Shown: piece by piece, positions 1 through 9,474 of the stretch
Layout: each line of letters starts with the position of its first letter
How positions within the stretch are numbered: position 1 is the stretch's first letter
From: G963422445 sp963422445
Lineage (GTDB): Bacteria > Pseudomonadota > Alphaproteobacteria > Thalassobaculales > Thalassobaculaceae
Direction: 5' to 3'
NCBI GenBank assembly: GCA_963422445.2
Contig: OY729512.2
Span: forward strand, 1,302,001 to 1,366,000
Length of the DNA: 64,000 bases
Notes under the pieces: generated by a model
Seen by the model: only the letters and a program-made list of their open reading frames with translations
Database searches by the model: none
Told to the model about the DNA's origin: nothing
Translations under genes and position numbers: made by a program

Positions 1-37
1 CCGCGAGATCGTCGCGCTGTCGAGCCGTGCCATGGCG

Positions 38-265
38 CTACCCCAGGATGTCCGCGCCGATACTCTCGGCGACCTTGGCCGTCGACGCTCTGACCGACTC
101 CCGCGCGAGATGGGCGTAGCGCGCCGTCGTCTCGATCTTGTTGTGGCCGAGAAGCTTCCCGATCATCGGCAGGCCTTCGCCGATCGCGAGCGCCCGCGAG
201 GCGAACGTATGGCGAAGATCGTGAAGCCGGACGTCGTCGAGACCGGCGTGCCTGCGGACGCGGTC
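38..265 (-). pseudogene. Tyrosine recombinase (integrase), C-terminal remnant
   Basis: Minus-strand reading gives the C-terminal catalytic end of a phage-type tyrosine recombinase. It has the HDLRHTFAS box (His and Arg of the R-H-R triad), then LGHNKIETTARYAHL with the downstream His and the Tyr nucleophile, ending ADILG and a stop at 38-40. About 75 codons remain. An in-frame TAG at 266-268 and loss of homology upstream show that the core-binding domain and first catalytic Arg are missing. The family catalyses site-specific integration and excision, but this stub cannot. It suggests that a genomic island or prophage once ended here before the IS1634 element arrived. Confidence 0.8.
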
Positions 266-428
266 CTAGCCCATGTTTACCGGCAGGAGCCGCGATTGAG
301 GAAGAAATCGGCTCAATTTCTCCGATATTCGCATGTAACTGATTGATGTGTGGTGGAGGAGGCCGATGTAGTGCCATAAATCTATTCATGGTATTGCACC
401 GGGTGCAGCGCCACGCTATCGTCACCCC

Positions 429-2237
429 ATGTTCATCCGGCGCACCCAGACCCGCAGCAGCACCGAGCACTATTTCACCTTCCGCTTCGTGCGCTCCGAA
501 CGCATCGGCCCCAAGGTGCGCCAACGCACCCTGCTCAATCTCGGACGACACTTCGATGTCGACCAAAGCGACTGGCCCGTCCTGTGCCAGCGCATCGACG
601 ACATTCTCGCCGGTCAACTCCCCTTGTCACCGGACTGCCCGCCGGCGCTCGAATCGCACGCCCAGCGCATCGCCGCCCAACTGCTCGCCCACGAGCATGT
701 CGGCACCCCTGTCTCGTCGGCGAGCCGGGGACGCGACGTCCAGCACGTCGACGTCGACTCCCTGGAGCTGATTCGCCCACGCTCGGTCGGCGTCGAGCAC
801 GTGGGATTGTGGGCGATGGAGCAGCTCGGGCTTCGCACGCTGTTCGAGGAGTTGGGGATGGGTGCGTCGATGAGCGCCGCTGCCGTCGGTTCCATCATCG
901 CGCGCATGGCACAACCGGGCTCCGAGCGCGCCGCCCGGCGCTGGCTCGGTGAACGTAGCGCGCTGGGCGAGCTGCTGGGGGTGGAGTTCGCCACCTTCGG
1001 GCCGATGCGCCTGTACCGCGCCTCCGATGCGCTGATGGCGCACCGCGAGGCCATCGAGCACCATCTGTTCGAGCGCGCGATGGACCTGTTCGACCTCCAC
1101 CCCACCGTCACGCTCTACGACCTGACCAATACCTACTTCGAGGGCGAGGCGCGCGGCCAAGCCAAGGCGCTACGCGGACACTCCAAGGACAAGCGCACCG
1201 ATTGCCCGCTCCTCACCCTGGGCCTGGTCCTCGACGCCAGCGGCTTTGTGCGCCGCTCGCAGGTCTTCGCCGGCAACGTGCGCGAGCACTACACGCTTGC
1301 CGAGATGCTCGATGCGCTCAACGCCTCGCGCGCCGCGCTGGTGGTGATGGACCGCGGCATCGCCACCGAGGACCGCCTGCACTGGCTGCGCGAGCACGGC
1401 TACCGCTACCTGGTGGTCAGCCGCGAGCGCACCCGGCACTTCGACGCCGAAGCGGCGCTGCGTATCGAGACCGCGTCGAAGCACGGCGTGCATCTGCACA
1501 AGGTGCTCTCCGACGACGCACAGGAGGTACGCCTGTGCTGCTTCTCCGAGGAGCGCGCGGCCAAAGAGCGCGGCATCACCGAGCGCTTCGCCCGGCGGTT
1601 CGAAGAGGGGCTCACCAAGCTCTCCGAAGGACTGTCCAAACCGCGTACCCAGAAACGCCTCGACAAGGTCTGGCAGCGCATCGGTCGGCTCAAGGAGAAA
1701 ACCCGCGGCATCGCCCAGCACTACGACATCGAGATCGACACCGATGAGAGCGGCGAACGCGCCACGGCCGTGCGCTTCACCCGCCGAGCGCTCCCCGGCT
1801 CGATGATGACCCACCCGGGCGTGTACTGCCTGCGCAGCAGCGAAACCGACCGGGACGAAGCCACCCTGTGGCGCACCTACTTCATGCTGACCAACCTCGA
1901 AGCGGTGTTCCGCTCGCTGAAATCAGAGCTGGGACTACGCCCGATCTATCACCACAAGCCCATCCGTGCCGAGGGGCATCTGTTCGTCACCGTGATCGCG
2001 TATCAACTTGTGCAGGTGATCCGCACGCGGCTGCATCAGGCGGGCGAGAATGCCAGTTGGACGACGTTACGCCGTATCCTCGAAGGCCAGCAGCGCATCA
2101 CCGCCACCTTCCGCCGCGCCGACGGGCGCACGCTGCACGTGCGCAAGGCGACCCGCGCCGAACCGCCCCAGCAGGCGATCTACGATGCCTTGGGCATCGG
2201 GTCCGCTCCGGGAGGGATATCCAAGACCGTCGTGTAA
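429..2237 (+). CDS. IS1634-family transposase
   Basis: 602-aa DDE transposase of the IS1634 branch of the IS4 superfamily, which cuts and rejoins the ends of its own element. The visible acidic residues are Asp231 (LYDLTNTYFEG), Asp308 (VVMDRGI) and Glu500 (AVFRSLKSE, the YREK-like region). Length and motif order are normal and the frame is unbroken. A 10-base motif TGTAGTGCCA occurs just before the gene (365-374) and just after it (about 2259-2268). I could not define exact termini. It separates the integrase stub from the AbiEii relic and is one of the few intact transposases here. Confidence 0.88.
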   Translation: MFIRRTQTRSSTEHYFTFRFVRSERIGPKVRQRTLLNLGRHFDVDQSDWPVLCQRIDDILAGQLPLSPDCPPALESHAQRIAAQLLAHEHVGTPVSSASRGRDVQHVDVDSLELIRPRSVGVEHVGLWAMEQLGLRTLFEELGMGASMSAAAVGSIIARMAQPGSERAARRWLGERSALGELLGVEFATFGPMRLYRASDALMAHREAIEHHLFERAMDLFDLHPTVTLYDLTNTYFEGEARGQAKALRGHSKDKRTDCPLLTLGLVLDASGFVRRSQVFAGNVREHYTLAEMLDALNASRAALVVMDRGIATEDRLHWLREHGYRYLVVSRERTRHFDAEAALRIETASKHGVHLHKVLSDDAQEVRLCCFSEERAAKERGITERFARRFEEGLTKLSEGLSKPRTQKRLDKVWQRIGRLKEKTRGIAQHYDIEIDTDESGERATAVRFTRRALPGSMMTHPGVYCLRSSETDRDEATLWRTYFMLTNLEAVFRSLKSELGLRPIYHHKPIRAEGHLFVTVIAYQLVQVIRTRLHQAGENASWTTLRRILEGQQRITATFRRADGRTLHVRKATRAEPPQQAIYDALGIGSAPGGISKTVV

Positions 2238-2341
2238 ACGGTCATCAGGCCCAACGTGTAGTGCCACTCGCCGTCTCCGTACTTCATAACCGCATGATGT
2301 GACATAAAATTATCCGATAGGTGGTAAAGATCGGTTAGGGT

Positions 2342-2990
2342 TCAGCATGCCATGTCGCTCAGTATCGGATATCGGCCAGCCAGCCGGTCCGTCCAGAGCA
2401 TTGCCAGCCGTCCTTCGTTTTGTGTGGCCGTAGGCGGGAGTCCTGCTTCGTGCGTTTGAACTTCTTGCCGCACATCCCGGAAAGTCTGGAGCGCCGCCAA
2501 GCCTGGAACCGGCACGCCCTTGAAGTCACATTTCTCTCGGACGACGTCGAGGATCGCCGACGCGGCTGGACGGAACGCTTCATTCCGGAAGAGATTGATG
2601 ACGTCGTAGAGATCCCGTGGTCTCGCACGCTCGCCCAATGCACGGATCTTCTCGCCGAATACCTCCTCGAACGCATAGCAACGTGCGCTAATGCCGTCTT
2701 CAGGACCGTCCGTATAGGGATGGGTGACAGGACGTTTGTCGGGCGGGTGTTCGCCAACCGCTCGTCGGCGGTCAGATCGAGTTTGACTCGGGGGAGACTG
2801 CCGCCGGGCTGGAGAGGACCACGGTAGTAGACGCGCCCCTCGCAGTTGAGCCCGTTTCGCGGGGCGCACCCCGAAAATCCTTTCGGGCTTGACCCGCCTG
2901 AGGACGAAGGGGATGCCCTGGATCGTTTGCTCGCGTGGCCGAGCCATCCGCGCCGTGTAGACCAGCACGCTCCGGAACATCTGCTCCGTT
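2342..2990 (-). pseudogene. AbiEii/AbiGii-type nucleotidyltransferase toxin, C-terminal relic
   Basis: Minus-strand frames carry AbiEii C-terminal motifs: HPYTDGPEDG, then CYAFEEVFGEKIRAL and RARPRDLYDV, typical of the toxin half of type IV AbiE systems. The part upstream (GPLQPGGSLPRVKLDLTADER) lies in another frame, so a frameshift near 2760 is needed. The 5' end is cut at about 2990 by the inverted repeat of an IS5 element, and no antitoxin gene is adjacent. This is separate from the AbiE operon at 10.6-13.6 kb. Family assignment is good; the gene is certainly not functional. Confidence 0.72.
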
Positions 2991-2992
2991 AG

Positions 2993-4196
2993 GGAAGGTC
3001 TGAACAGGCCCGTTTTGGTGGGCAGACAGGTGGCTTTGTCGATGGGTGAAGCGCTGGCAACCGTCGGGCCTGCGAAGTGTTGCTTTTGGTATGGAGAAAA
3101 GGGGGGTTGCGGTGCACTCGATGACCGATCCGACTGTCCATCGCCGCCTTGCGACGGCGCCAGACGGATCGGCCCCACCTCAGGCGCTGGCGTAGCGCCC
3201 GGCGATGAGCAGATTGGTGAGCCCGAGCAGCACGACAATACATTGGGTGTTCTTCGCCAGCCCCCGATAGCGCCCCTTCGCGTAGCCGAAGTGGCGCTTC
3301 ACATACAGGAACGGATGCTCCACCTTGGCCCGCACCGACGCCTTGCGCCTCTCCGCCGCCTCCTGCGCTCCCGTCTTGTCCAACAGCTTGCGCTTTCCGG
3401 GCTTCATCGCCACCCGCCAGTCCACGTCCGTGTCCCGGTTCTCCTCGCGCTTGCCCACCCCTTGATAGCCGGCGTCGCCCCACACCCGCTCCTCGCCCCC
3501 GTGCAGCAGCGCGTGCGTCACCGCCACGTCCGAGACGTTCGCCGGCGTCGTCTCCAGACTGTGCGTCAAGCCCGACTGCGCATCCACGCCGAGGTGCGTC
3601 TTCATCCCGAAGTACCACTGATTGCCCTTCCTCGTCCGGTGCATCTGCGGGTCCCGCTCCCCGGTGCGGTTCTTCGTCGACGACGGCGCGGCGATGAGGC
3701 TCGCGTCCACGATCGTCCCCGTGTTCAAGCGGTGCCCGAGCGAGGCCAGATGCGCGTTGATCTCCTCGAACAGCCTCTCCCCCAGACCGTGCCTCTCCAG
3801 CAGGTGGCGGAAGTGCAGAATCGTCGTCTCGTCGGGCAACGCACCCGAAAGGCGCAGCCCCACGAACCGCCGCGACCTGCTCCACTTCGTAGAGCAGGTC
3901 CTCCATCTCGGGGTCGCTCAGGTTGTAGAACAACTGCACGCAGTGCACGCGCAGCATCACCCCCAGCGGATAGGGACGCCGACCGCGCCCGGCCTTCGGA
4001 TAGAACGCCTCGACCTGCTCCTCCAGACGACCCCAAGGAACCAGACCGTCCATCTTCTCGAGAAATGGCCTCGCGCCGTGTGCGACGCTTCTTCACGTCG
4101 TGCTCCAGCTCCGCAAACGTCGCTTGCTCCATGGCCCGCGCTCCACTTCGTCAGCAATGGACCCATTTTGCCAGAACCGACTTGTTCAGACCTTCC
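2993..4196. mobile_element. IS5-family element (IS5 group), ends intact
   Basis: The terminal inverted repeats read GGAAGGTCTGAACAGGCC at 2993 and, on the other strand from 4196, GGAAGGTCTGAACAAGTC. The flanks are TTAG on the left and TTAA on the right, close to the YTAR target of IS5. The left flank is the AbiEii relic and the right flank is another transposase, so the two sides probably did not belong together originally and recombination between copies is likely. Confidence 0.8.
3180..4132 (-). pseudogene. IS5-group transposase, two frameshifts
   Basis: The protein starts MEQATFAELEHDVKKRRTR at 4132, changes frame near 4064 to continue KMDGLVPWGRLEEQVEAF, and changes again near 3875 to the C-terminal two thirds (from GLRLSGALPDETTILHFRHL). 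The DDE motifs are visible in the last part: VDASLIAAPSSTKN, WGDAGYQG and the final VEHPFLYVKRHFG. It ends AGRYASA. Reassembled, it has the normal length of IS5-type transposases. Both shifts look like single-base indels, so the element can move only if helped in trans. Confidence 0.82.
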
Positions 4197-4947
4197 TTAA
4201 CTCGCAGCGAGATGCGGATGGTAGCGATTTTGATCATGGCGAGGTAGTTGGCGGCGAGTTTTTCGTAGCGTGTTGCGATGCGCCGGAACTGTTTGATTTT
4301 GTTGAAGAAACGCTCGATCCGGTTGCGCATGCGGTAGAGAACTCGGCTGAAGGCATGTGGCGTGGTGGTGGTGCTGCGGTTGGGGATGATCGGCACCGCA
4401 TCCTGCGCCTCGATCATCGCCCTGATCCATTCGGCGTCGCAGGCCTTGTCGGCGAGCACGAAGCTGTCGGGCGGCAGGTGATCGTCGAGCAAGGCTCCGG
4501 CAAGGGTGCTGTCATGGGCCTGACCGGGGCTCAAGGCGAAGCGGAGCGGCAGCCCGCTGGCGTCGCGCGGCCACCCGCGCCGAGCGCACGATGACCACGG
4601 TGTGGATCTTCGTCGTCAGTCCGCCTCGGGAACGACCCATGCAACGATCCGGCCCCCTTTTTGATCCCGCTGCGTGCTGGTGAACCCGGACACTGGAACT
4701 GTCGATCATCTGTATGTCGCCGTCGCAAGCCTCGACGATGGCGTCCATGAGTCGATCCCACACCCCGTTCTTGCGCCAGCGATTGAAGCGGTTGTAGCAG
4801 GTCCCGCCAGGGGGCGCCGGAGCGCAGCACCCACATGATACCGTTGAGCACGCGCCGGTCGTCCACACGGGGGACGCCGCGCGGCTTGTTTGGCAGCAAC
4901 GCTTCGATCACGCTCCACTCGAAATCGGTCAGATCGTAACGGTTCAT
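4197..4947 (-). pseudogene. IS5-family (IS427-like) transposase, frameshifted
   Basis: The start MNRYDLTDFEWSVIEALLPN at 4947 runs through VLNGIMWVLRSGAPWRDL, then the frame shifts near 4800. A second frame carries MDAIVEACDGDIQMIDSSSVRVHQH and a third carries FALSPGQAHDSTLAGALL to NRIERFFNKIKQFRRIATRYEKLA. This is a small IS427-group transposase. Its 3' end runs into the inverted repeat of the neighbouring IS5 element at 4196, so the native end is lost. The 5' side shows GAGCTTGAATCATGATTCGC around 4970-4989, probably the element terminus. Confidence 0.78.
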
Positions 4948-4998
4948 CGCCAAGCCCCCGCAATTCGGGAGCTTGAATCATGATTCGCTCTCACAGAC

Positions 4999-6439
4999 GA
5001 GCTTCTTGCAAAATTGCCGGCCCGACCGGTTTTTGCCTTGTCGAGGCTGATTTTGTTGTCGAGAGCCTAGGTCCCGGGGCCACCCCGTGGCTCGACCCTA
5101 TCCGACATTTGGCGCCGATTTCAAGGGGACCTTTTCCCTGCGTTGGCCGAGGCGGTCGGTCCTCTCCTGGAGACGCACAAGCGTTTCGTGACAGCTCTCG
5201 ATCTCGTCAAGGTGGAGGGCTTCGTCGATGGGGTGTGGACCGGTCCGGGTCGGCCCCGGGAAGATCGCCGGGCGCTGGCCCGTGGCGTCATCGCCAAGGC
5301 GGTATGGGGTCTGCCGACGACCCGCCATCTGATCGACAGGCTCAAGGTGGACCCGACGTTGCGCCGACTGTGCGGCTGGTCGCGTGTCGCGGAGATCCCG
5401 AGTGAAGCGACGTTTTCGCGGGCGTTTGCCGAATTTTCGCAATCCCGTCTTCCGGAGAGGATGCACGCGGCTCTGGTTGCAGAGACACTGGGTGACACGC
5501 TCATCGGCCACGTGTCGCGGGACCCGACGGCCATCGAGGCCCGGGAGACGCCGGCCCCGACGCCGAAGGCCGGGACGCCGAACCGCAAGCGCGGCCGGCC
5601 CCGCAAGGGCGAGGAGAGGACGAAGGAGCCTGGGCGTCTCGAACAGCAAGCGAACGGGATGGATCTCGATGAGATGCTCGACGCGATGCCGAAGGTCTGC
5701 GATCACGGGGCAAAGAAGACTGCCAAGGGGGTCATGGAGGCTTGGCGCGGTTACAAGCTGCATATCGACACAGCAGACTGCGGGGTGCCGCTGAGGGCCA
5801 TCCTCACCTCGGCATCCGTCCATGACAGCCAGGTCGCGATCCCGCTGGCGATGATGACCGCCGGGCGTGTGACCAATCTCTACGATCTCATGGACGCGGC
5901 CTATGATGCCAGGGAGATCTACCAGATGAGCGAACGGCTTGGCCATGTGCCGATCATCGATGTCAATCCGCGCCGGGACAAGGACCTCAAGGAGGAGCGA
6001 GACCGGGAGGCCCGGGCCCGGCGTGCAATAGGCCATGTCGATCCCGAGACCGTGCGGGTCCGGATCCGGTCCGGTGTCGAGAGGACCAACGCCCGCCTCA
6101 AGGATGAGTTTGGCGGGCGCCATGTCCGCGTCCGTGGATATTCCAAGGTCGCCTGCCATCTCATGTTCGGCATCCTGGCCCTGGCGGCTGACCAGTTGAT
6201 ACGTCTCGCCGCCCCATAGCGCGGCTCCGACAACGCATACCGACCCTTCGCGGCCCTCTCGAAGAGAGGGACCCGGAGAGGCGTGTCCCGATGTTCACAA
6301 AGGTCCCTGTTTGTTCTCATCATCTCTGATGAGACACCGCGAATCCATGGATTCCGATCTCCAGGTGCAGAGGTGAACGGAAGCAACCGACCGATCCGGG
6401 CTTACCGGACCCTGGGGACAGGAATTTTGCAAGAGGTTC
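4999..6439. mobile_element. IS type X, copy 1 (DUF772/DDE IS4-IS5 superfamily)
   Basis: The termini are GAGCTTCTTGCAAAATTGCC at 4999 and, inverted at 6439, GAACCTCTTGCAAAATTCC. A 4-bp duplication AGAC lies at 4995-4998 and 6440-6443. A second copy lies at 19495-20974. Comparing the two shows that copy 1 has lost about 50 bp, including the ribosome-binding site and start codon. Downstream of the gene a CCCTCTC-GAA-GAGAGGG hairpin lies at 6254-6270. I cannot name the exact IS family. Confidence 0.83.
5080..6219 (+). pseudogene. Type X transposase, start codon deleted
   Basis: The reading frame is open from GSTLSD (about 5090) to the stop at 6219 and aligns residue for residue with the copy at 19.7-20.9 kb. 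It has an N-terminal DUF772-like domain (LRRLCGWSRV, EATFSRAFAEF), then the DDE core: SRDPTAIEARE, a GRPRKG linker, GYKLHIDTADCG, DAAYDAREI, and a terminal SGVERTNARLKDEFGG. The ATG used in the other copy (MTPMTLGSTLSD) is missing because of the upstream deletion. The first internal ATG would truncate the N-terminus. The DDE core looks intact, so only expression is lost. Confidence 0.72.
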
Positions 6440-6660
6440 AGACAATTATTTTATGGGTACAGGGCCTAGTTAATGCGTGGCGTCAAGCGTGACACCGTCC
6501 AACCTCCGTTTGGGTCCGGTCCGAGAGATCAGGGCGCTGGATCAGCGTGAACGTTCCTTGTATGATCAGAAAACTCCGGCGCGTAGCAGTTGCTGCTGTG
6601 CCAGTTCTTGCCTGAGAATCAAGAGATTACGGCGGCTCAGACCGGAACCTCGATCGAATG
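6440..6660. other. Intergenic stretch, no gene recognised
   Basis: No coding feature of known family is visible. A very short frame beginning MIRKLRRVAVAAV near 6561 resembles the start of a Sec signal peptide but stops after 17 codons. Confidence 0.4.
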
Positions 6661-6693
6661 TTGGTCTCGGGGGTTGCGAGCCCCCGAGACCAA
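6661..6693. terminator. Strong hairpin with 13-bp stem
   Basis: TTGGTCTCGGGGG at 6661-6673 pairs perfectly with 6681-6693 around a 7-base loop. It immediately precedes a second, longer hairpin. There is no T-run after this first stem, so it may be a processing or element-end structure rather than a classical terminator. Confidence 0.55.
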
Positions 6694-6734
6694 ATGAAAA
6701 CTCCGCCAAGTCAACAACTTGGCGGAGTTTTCAT
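6694..6734. terminator. 18-bp perfect hairpin, terminator-like
   Basis: ATGAAAACTCCGCCAAGT (6694-6711) pairs perfectly with 6717-6734 around a 5-base loop. T-rich sequence follows, and an A-rich start mirrors it on the other strand, so it could terminate transcription in both directions. It begins at the base right after the preceding hairpin. Confidence 0.6.
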
Positions 6735-6954
6735 TTTCATTCAGCCCCTTCCGAAATGCTCTTCGGAATGTCCTCGGAACGGAATGCAAAACAACTCCTG
6801 GCATCTCCAACCATCTCCCGACGGCCTGACCGTAAGCGTTCGTATCCATCCGGGGTAGGCCGCCTGTTCCGGTGGCGCGGTCTTTGGCAGGCTGAGCGCT
6901 CGGGAAGTGGGTGCTTTGCAAGTGTCCACTTCGATTTAGGTGGACGCTTGGCTG

Positions 6955-7345
6955 ATGTTGATTTCCGAGGTGAAGCCGGGTGTGGCGAGCGGCGGATCGG
7001 TTGGTCGCCGTCGGCGGCGGTGGAGCGAGGCGCAGAAGCGGCAGGTCGTGGCGGAGACTCACGAGCCGGGGCTCGGTGCCGATGGTGGCGCAGCGCTACG
7101 ACCTGAATGCCAACCATGTGTTCAGGTGGCGCCGGCTGTTTCGCGAGCTTGAGCGCGGCGCCGGAGCCGGCCGGTTCGTGCCGGTTGTGGTCGAGGCGGC
7201 ACCGGGCCAGGAGCCGGACGCGGCGACGATGAGCCCACCATCCGAGAGAGTGGTCGCAGAGGGCCAGCCTGCGACGGGCCGGATGGAGATCGTGCTTTCG
7301 AGCGGTCGACTCCTCGGCGCTGGCACGTGTGATCTCGGTGCTTGA
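6955..7345 (+). pseudogene. tnpA: IS66-family accessory protein TnpA, frameshifted
   Basis: The N-terminal frame contains RRRRRWSEAQKRQVVAETHEPG, the HTH start typical of IS66 TnpA. It then shifts near 7068 to the frame reading SVPMVAQRYDLNANHVFRWRR, the rest of the helix-turn-helix, followed by a variable tail ending at 7345. A single-base indel explains the break. IS66 elements need TnpA and TnpB with the TnpC transposase. Upstream, GTAAGCGTTCG at about 6831 matches the usual IS66 terminus. Confidence 0.75.
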
Positions 7346-7351
7346 TCGGCG

Positions 7352-7699
7352 ATGATCCCTGTTCCGAACGGTGTGCGGGTCTGGCTCGCGACCGGGGTGA
7401 CGGACATGTGTCGGGGCATGAACACGCTGGCGCTGCAGGTTCAGGAAGACCTCGGGCGCGACCCGCACGCAGGCGATCTCTTCGTCTCCCGCGGACGCAG
7501 AGGCGACCTTTTGAAGATTCTCTGGCACGACGGTATCGGGATATCGCTTTATGCCAAGCGTCTGGAACGGGGCCGGTTCCCCTGGCCGTCGACGGCGGGC
7601 GGGGCGCTATCGATCAGTGCAGCGCAACCCGGCTACCTGCTGGAGGGGATCGAGTGGCGCAATCCGGTGCGGACCTGGCGCCCGTCGGGGGCGGGTTGA
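7352..7699 (+). CDS. tnpB: IS66-family accessory protein TnpB
   Basis: 115-aa protein of normal TnpB (Orf2) length beginning MIPVPNGVRVWLATGVTDM, with the family motifs GRRGDLLKILWHDG, LYAKRLERGRFPWP and the C-terminal WRNPVRTWRPSGAG. TnpB is required for IS66 transposition, but its biochemical role is poorly known. The frame is intact and lies 6 bp after tnpA. Without functional TnpA and TnpC neighbours it is an orphan. Confidence 0.9.
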   Translation: MIPVPNGVRVWLATGVTDMCRGMNTLALQVQEDLGRDPHAGDLFVSRGRRGDLLKILWHDGIGISLYAKRLERGRFPWPSTAGGALSISAAQPGYLLEGIEWRNPVRTWRPSGAG

Positions 7700-7778
7700 G
7701 GCCCGGCAACACACTCTGGATGGTCCGGTACGATTGGCAATTGCCACGGGTCAGCGAATCTGATTCGTTGCCGGCCCC

Positions 7779-7919
7779 ATGACCGGCACGGCCCGCTGCG
7801 ACGTTGAAGCCCTCGAAGCAGCACCTGCGGCCTCGCAGGCGCGGGTGTCGGCAGCCGAGGCGCAGATCGCTTCCCTGACGCTGATGATCGAGAAGCTGCG
7901 CCGCGCCCTCTACGGGTAG
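7779..7919 (+). pseudogene. tnpC: IS66 transposase TnpC, 5' fragment
   Basis: It starts MTGTARCDVEALEAAPAASQ and continues through the coiled-coil-like AEAQIASLTLMIEKLRRALYG typical of the TnpC N-terminus. It then meets an in-frame TAG where homologues read (T)RSERK. After about 7960 homology ends, and an IS5 element is inserted at 8037. The catalytic domain of TnpC is absent from the window. Confidence 0.75.
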
Positions 7920-8036
7920 CGGTCCGAGCGCAAGGAACGCCGTAAGCGTCTGGCGTGACCGGCCTTGTGGCGGGACGGTTCTGAGCCGCAGTCTCTGGTG
8001 AGGTTCCGGAGATCGATAGTATCCATTATCGGCTAG

Positions 8037-8873
8037 AGCGTGTTCACACTAATGTTCAATGATGCTATCGTGGCGGCCGGTCCCTCGTCAGCGAGTCATC
8101 GGTATGGAACTCAGCCAGGCCCAGTACGAACGCATCGCCCCGCATCTGCCGGTCCAACGCGGCAACGTCGCCGTGTCCAACCTCCAGGTGCTCAATGCCT
8201 TCCTCTATGTCGTCGAGCATGGCTGCAAGTGGCGCGGACTGCCGCCTCGCTTCGGCAAGTGGCACACCGTCTACACCCGGATGAACCGGTGGTCGAAGAA
8301 CGGCGTGCTCGCGCGGGTCTTCGAGCACCTGCAGCGCGAGCGGATGGTGCATGTGACGCTCGATGTGGTCTCGCTGGACAGCACCAGCGTGAAGGTCCAT
8401 CCCGATGGCGCCGGGGCGCTGAAAAAAACGGTCCGCAATGCATCGGCAAGTCGCGGGGCGGATGGAATACCAAAGTTCATCTGGTTACCGCAGATGAGCG
8501 AACGGCCGTGACCTTCGCGCTGTCTGCCGGCCAGGCCCAGGATGCGCCCGAAGGACGCAAGCTACTCGAACGTCTGGGGCGCCAGAAGACACCCCGGTCC
8601 CTGCTGATGGACCGTGCATACGAAGGCGACGCGACACGGCGGTTGGCGTCAGCGCTGGGGTTTGTGCCAGTGGTGCCGCCGCTCAGGACTCGTACCGCGC
8701 CCTGGGAATACGACCGGCAGTTGTACAAACGCCGCAATGAGGTGGAGCGGCTGTTCCGACGGCTCAAGGGCTTCCGGCGCATCTTCACACGCTACGACAA
8801 GCTCGACGTCATCTTCCTCGGCTTCATCACCTTCGCGCTCATCGTCGAGGCACTGCGTTAGTGTCAACACGAC
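8037..8873. mobile_element. IS5-family element type G with CTAG duplication
   Basis: The ends AGCGTGTTCACACTAA (8037) and, inverted from 8873, GTCGTGTTGACACTAA are flanked by CTAG at 8033-8036 and 8874-8877. It sits in the decayed IS66 element. Only this copy is present in the window. Confidence 0.82.
8104..8861 (+). CDS. IS5-family (IS427-like) transposase, two-frame
   Basis: The first frame, from ATG 8104 (MELSQAQYERIAPHLPVQRG), carries the HTH-like N-terminus and the first Asp (DSTSVKVHPDGAGALKK). At an A-run near 8421-8428 the product must change frame to continue GKSRGGWNTKVHLVTADERT, MDRAYEGD and NEVERLFRRLKGFRRIFTRYDKLD up to 8861. Programmed frameshifting on an A-run is the usual expression route of the IS427 group, so this may be functional. 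Both halves are otherwise intact. Flanking CTAG copies support a complete element. Confidence 0.78.
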
Positions 8874-9114
8874 CTAGATCGCACTTCTGCGATTGAACGC
8901 CGGATGGCTGCAGGATTCTTGCTAACGGAAGGTTTTGTAGACCGCCGTTGTTCCGTTTACGTTCCAATCATGGCAACCCCCGATCAAGGAATCCAGAGTA
9001 CGGTGTTTCTCCAGCCGGAAGAGCGAGCATGCCGCCGCGAGTTCGTCTCGGTCGGCCTGAGAAGCTGCCCCAAGTTCCACCTGCGAAGTGATCAAGCACC
9101 ACGGTGGCATCGAC

Positions 9115-9402
9115 GTGAACACTAACGACACCGCCCTTTCTGACCTCGCACAGATCGCGGTCTTCCTGGACCCCTCGTACCGCACGCTCAACCGCTACAG
9201 GTCCATTAGCAATGGACCGGTCTTCCACCCTTTCGGGCATCGCGTCCCGTATCACGGGGCCCCGCCGGAGACCTTGGCAGCGAAGCGGCGACTGACACCG
9301 ACTTCCAAAGATGGCAGCACCTGGCACAACTTCCCGAACGCGGAAGCGAGATTCGGTCCTGCCGCTGATCTCTCATTTGAAGCAGAAACCCCGGCGACAT
9401 AA
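9115..9402 (+). CDS. Small HTH (excisionase/MerR-like) DNA-binding protein
   Basis: The product contains LSDLAQIAVFLDPSYRTLNRYRS, then GPVFHPFGHRVPYH and TLAAKRRLTPTSKDGS. This is the layout of HTH_17/excisionase-type winged helices (target-site helix, then a GPxFHxxGxRVxY wing). I chose GTG at 9115 (MNTNDTALSD) with GGTGG about ten bases upstream; GTG at 9088 is also possible. Several substitutions at normally conserved places (P for R in the wing, GAPPETLA for RADLEAWA) suggest drift. Such genes sit in integrative elements near relaxase or integrase genes, matching the stub at window start. Confidence 0.55.
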   Translation: MNTNDTALSDLAQIAVFLDPSYRTLNRYRSISNGPVFHPFGHRVPYHGAPPETLAAKRRLTPTSKDGSTWHNFPNAEARFGPAADLSFEAETPAT

Positions 9403-9474
9403 GGAAAAGGCTCAATTCGTGAATCGTAGGCATTATGATAGAATCTTTCCGGATTCGTCTTGGAGATCAGAGAG

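Noticed and set aside
5098..6159. Long minus-strand frame opposite the type X transposase
   Set aside because: Mirror of a real transposase in GC-rich DNA; the same shadow appears opposite copy 2, so it reflects codon structure and not a gene.
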